This document shows positions 6,388 to 7,898 of a stretch of 7,898 nucleotides of DNA, in pieces. How positions within the stretch are numbered: the stretch's first letter is position 1; each line of letters opens with the position of its first letter. This DNA is from DATKMG01 sp035541995 (GTDB lineage: Bacteria; Acidobacteriota; Terriglobia; Versatilivoradales; Versatilivoraceae). Location: contig DATKMG010000755.1 in NCBI GenBank assembly GCA_035541995.1, forward strand, positions 1 to 7,898. The letters are read 5' to 3'. The notes beneath the pieces were generated by a model. That model did not search any database, was not told where the DNA came from, and saw only the letters and a list, made by a program, of their open reading frames with translations. Both the position numbers and the translations under genes were made by a program.

Positions 6388-7617
6388 TCAAGCCGCCTCG
6401 GCCTTATTTGTCGTCGCGTTCCATCGCATCCGTCGCCCAGACTTTATGGACTGAACTGCCATACAAAGCGAGACGTTAGTGGCATGCCCCATTTCCACGG
6501 TCGCAGTGGGATTTTTCCTGGAACGGACACAATCCAGAAAGTTCCGGACATGCGCCCGTGTGGCCTCATCGAAACTCCCCGGCCGTTTCACATCGATCGA
6601 CGGGCGCATTTCGACCTCCTTGCTTTGGGGGTAGAGCGTATAGGACTCCCTGCCCACATCGAAACGGGCTTTTGTACCATGGAATTGCTTCATCTGGTCA
6701 CTGAACCCGTTGTATTGCATGGCCTTGTAACAGACTGTGAATACCGCCTGAAAGTTCTCTGGATACTCAATCGTCATCGAGGCTGTCTCCGGTACCTCAG
6801 AACCTTCCACATTTACCCTGAGGGCCTGGCAGGAAACGGCCATTGGGTAAGAGGATCCCAGAATCATGTTGATGCCATCGACGATGTGGGACGCCTGGCT
6901 GAGCATGCCGGATGAATAATCCCAAAACCACGGCCAGTAATAAAAACGTAAGGGATCCAGCTCGCGTTGCGGCGCCGGTCCCAGCCATTTCTTCCAGTCG
7001 AGCTTGCCTTTCAACTGCCTCGGCTCCAAACGATCCCTGTAATTGATCCACCAGGAATTGACCAGGTGGACGTCGCCGACAGCGCCTGAGGCCATGACTT
7101 TTTGGGCCTCGATGAACAGGTCCGCGCTGCGCCGTTGCGTTCCGACCTGGCAGACGCGCTTTGTACGCCGGACCGCCTCGACCATGCGAACGCCCTCATC
7201 GATCGTGTGTGAAAGAGGTTTTTCAACGTAAACGTCCTTGCCTGCTTCCACTGTATCGACGAGCATCTGGGCGTGCCAGTGTTCGGGAGTGGCGATGATG
7301 ACCGCATCGACCGATTTGTCGTCGAGCATCCGGCGATAATCGTCATAGGACTTTGCGACGGGTGAAGCCAGTGCCAGGCCTTCTTGCAGATATGGTTCGT
7401 AAATATCGCAGACTGCAGTCAACTCGGCGCCAACTGCCTTGAATTCGTCCATCAAGAGTTGCCCGCGTCCACCACAGCCAATAATGCCCGCGCGTAACCG
7501 CTCGTTGGCGCCCAGGATTCGTGTTGTGGATAGAGCAGTCACCGCGAGGAAAGTTCTCCGGGTGACTCCGGAAGCCCCCGATTTCGCCCGTTCTTGTGTG
7601 AGAATTTTCTTTTTCAT
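6388..7617 (-). CDS. Tat-exported Gfo/Idh/MocA family oxidoreductase, first of a tandem pair
   Basis: Paralogue of the gene at 4919-6253, 409 residues. The leader has twin arginines R20-R21 in TRRTFLAVTALS, then RILGAN before the Rossmann motif GCGGRG (47-52). EHWHAQML lies at 112-119, and EKP with catalytic Lys133 at 132-134. The substrate domain has WLGPAP (211-216), also found in the paralogue, and SQASHIVD (240-247): His244 is kept, but Ser240 stands where classic members have Asp. The C-terminus has RNFLDCVRSR, shared with the paralogue. Folded, cofactor-loaded export by Tat is known for glucose-fructose oxidoreductase of the same superfamily. ATG 7617 has GGAGGA just upstream, and the leader begins there, so the start is secure. 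A promoter candidate lies at 7648-7677. Likely role: sugar, polyol or glycoside oxidation in the periplasm; substrate unknown. Confidence 0.9.
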   Translation of the reverse strand: MKKKILTQERAKSGASGVTRRTFLAVTALSTTRILGANERLRAGIIGCGGRGQLLMDEFKAVGAELTAVCDIYEPYLQEGLALASPVAKSYDDYRRMLDDKSVDAVIIATPEHWHAQMLVDTVEAGKDVYVEKPLSHTIDEGVRMVEAVRRTKRVCQVGTQRRSADLFIEAQKVMASGAVGDVHLVNSWWINYRDRLEPRQLKGKLDWKKWLGPAPQRELDPLRFYYWPWFWDYSSGMLSQASHIVDGINMILGSSYPMAVSCQALRVNVEGSEVPETASMTIEYPENFQAVFTVCYKAMQYNGFSDQMKQFHGTKARFDVGRESYTLYPQSKEVEMRPSIDVKRPGSFDEATRAHVRNFLDCVRSRKNPTATVEMGHATNVSLCMAVQSIKSGRRMRWNATTNKAEAA

Positions 7618-7631
7618 GATTCCTCCGACAT

Positions 7632-7641
7632 TCGACGTCGA
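7632..7641. repeat. Palindrome TCGACGTCGA in the leader of the first oxidoreductase
   Basis: Perfect 10-bp palindrome between the predicted -10 (7648-7653) and the ribosome site. The place suits an operator, but it is short and single. Confidence 0.3.
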
Positions 7642-7647
7642 GCGCCT

Positions 7648-7677
7648 AGCATATCATTTTGAAATTCTTCTCAACAA
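7648..7677 (-). promoter_or_regulatory. Candidate promoter of the oxidoreductase pair
   Basis: Minus strand: TTGTTG (7677-7672), an 18-base AT-rich spacer, and TATGCT (7653-7648), about 31 bases before ATG 7617. TTGAGA overlapping the -35 gives a 15-base alternative. It is the only promoter-like match I see upstream of the pair. Confidence 0.4.
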
Positions 7678-7740
7678 CAGAACCTGGCAGCGGGTGCAAT
7701 TCAAAGTGCGACAGGTTATTGGGGAAGACCTTCAATTCTA

Positions 7741-7757
7741 TTGTCCCGAAAGGACAA
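7741..7757. repeat. Hairpin TTGTCC/GGACAA
   Basis: Six-bp perfect stem with a CGAAA loop. It is flanked at a distance by CAGGTT (7711-7716) and AACCTG (7756-7761), which can pair outside it. It has no T-run, so it is not an obvious terminator. Confidence 0.4.
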
Positions 7758-7777
7758 CCTGGAGATTGGACATTTGT

Positions 7778-7798
7778 GAAGCGGCAGGAGGCCGCTTC
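7778..7798. repeat. Hairpin GAAGCGGC/GCCGCTTC
   Basis: Perfect 8-bp stem, loop AGGAG, followed on the plus strand by TTCCTTATT. It could act as a weak terminator for plus-strand transcripts, but no plus-strand gene precedes it. The sequence AGCGGCAGGAG of its left arm and loop recurs at 7850-7860. Confidence 0.5.
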
Positions 7799-7809
7799 TT
7801 CCTTATTGA

Positions 7810-7898
7810 GCCCCGCTGGGGGCGGCAGACAGTAGCCCAGGGCGCCGTCAGCGGCAGGAGCTCGGGACCGCCGTCCCCGCGGCGGCCGCCCTGGGTGG
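7810..7898. repeat. GC-rich nested inverted-repeat element, continuing past the window
   Basis: GCCCC (7810-7814) pairs with GGGGC (7819-7823) around GCTG. CCCAGGGCG (7836-7844) pairs perfectly with CGCCCTGGG (7887-7895), and inside this GGGAC (7864-7868) pairs with GTCCC (7873-7877). An 11-base direct repeat AGCGGCAGGAG (7780-7790, 7850-7860) ties it to the hairpin on its left. GC content is well above that of the genes. It looks like part of a dispersed palindromic (REP-like) intergenic repeat; copy number cannot be seen here. Confidence 0.45.

Noticed and set aside
6254..6391. 46-residue N-terminal extension of the second oxidoreductase
   Set aside because: ATG 6253 has a good ribosome site and starts directly at the Tat leader. 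The extension is Cys/Pro-rich, unlike the family, and overlaps the end of the upstream gene.
7778..7805. Intrinsic terminator reading rightward
   Set aside because: The hairpin is good, but the tail is TTCCTTATT rather than a T-run, and no plus-strand gene lies upstream. It fits better as part of the repeat cluster.
1..7898. CRISPR array, rRNA or tRNA genes, insertion sequence, or defence system
   Set aside because: No regularly spaced repeats, RNA cloverleaf or transposase reading frame could be seen on either strand.

Overview
This is a bacterial chromosomal window of moderate GC with ordinary gene spacing. There is no phage, plasmid, CRISPR or transposase gene in it. The best taxonomic hint is the pair of Tat-exported Gfo/Idh/MocA oxidoreductases at the right end. 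Their leaders read twin-Arg, then an Ala/Leu/Thr-rich stretch, then RILGAN(D/E)R(V/L)R, running directly into the Rossmann motif. I associate this style with Acidobacteriota (Bryobacterales/Solibacter-like) and, less often, Verrucomicrobia/Planctomycetes. The assignment is inference from protein style only.

Left part (1-1263, + strand): the 3' part of an ACT-domain protein is followed by an intact HAD-IIB phosphatase of the mannosyl-3-phosphoglycerate phosphatase family (mpgP). Middle (1300-3120, - strand): a NarL/DegS-type sensor histidine kinase ends in a good intrinsic terminator with no response regulator behind it. Just upstream of the kinase, on the same strand, lies a previously unlabelled wreck: the first ~100 codons of a glucosyl-3-phosphoglycerate synthase-like gene (gpgS, GT81-like). 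It keeps a near-perfect promoter, a Shine-Dalgarno site and an ATG, but is broken by a frameshift at codon ~26 and then cut off where the kinase begins. Diverging from it on the + strand (3391-4671) is a 12-14 helix putative Na+/H+ antiporter.

Right part (4919-7617, - strand): two tandem paralogous, Tat-exported Gfo/Idh/MocA oxidoreductases, probably co-transcribed from a promoter near 7650-7677. Window end (7741-7898): a cluster of GC-rich hairpins and inverted repeats that looks like part of a dispersed intergenic repeat running out of the window.

How the parts may work together (inference): GpgS and MpgP are consecutive enzymes that make glucosyl- or mannosylglycerate, compatible solutes used against salt and heat stress, and a Na+/H+ antiporter fits the same job. 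The left 4.7 kb therefore looks like an osmotic/salt-stress locus in which the synthase has decayed and a sensor kinase now sits behind its promoter. I see no convincing wholly new system. The decayed synthase, the orphan kinase behind it and the terminal hairpin repeat are the points most worth following up.
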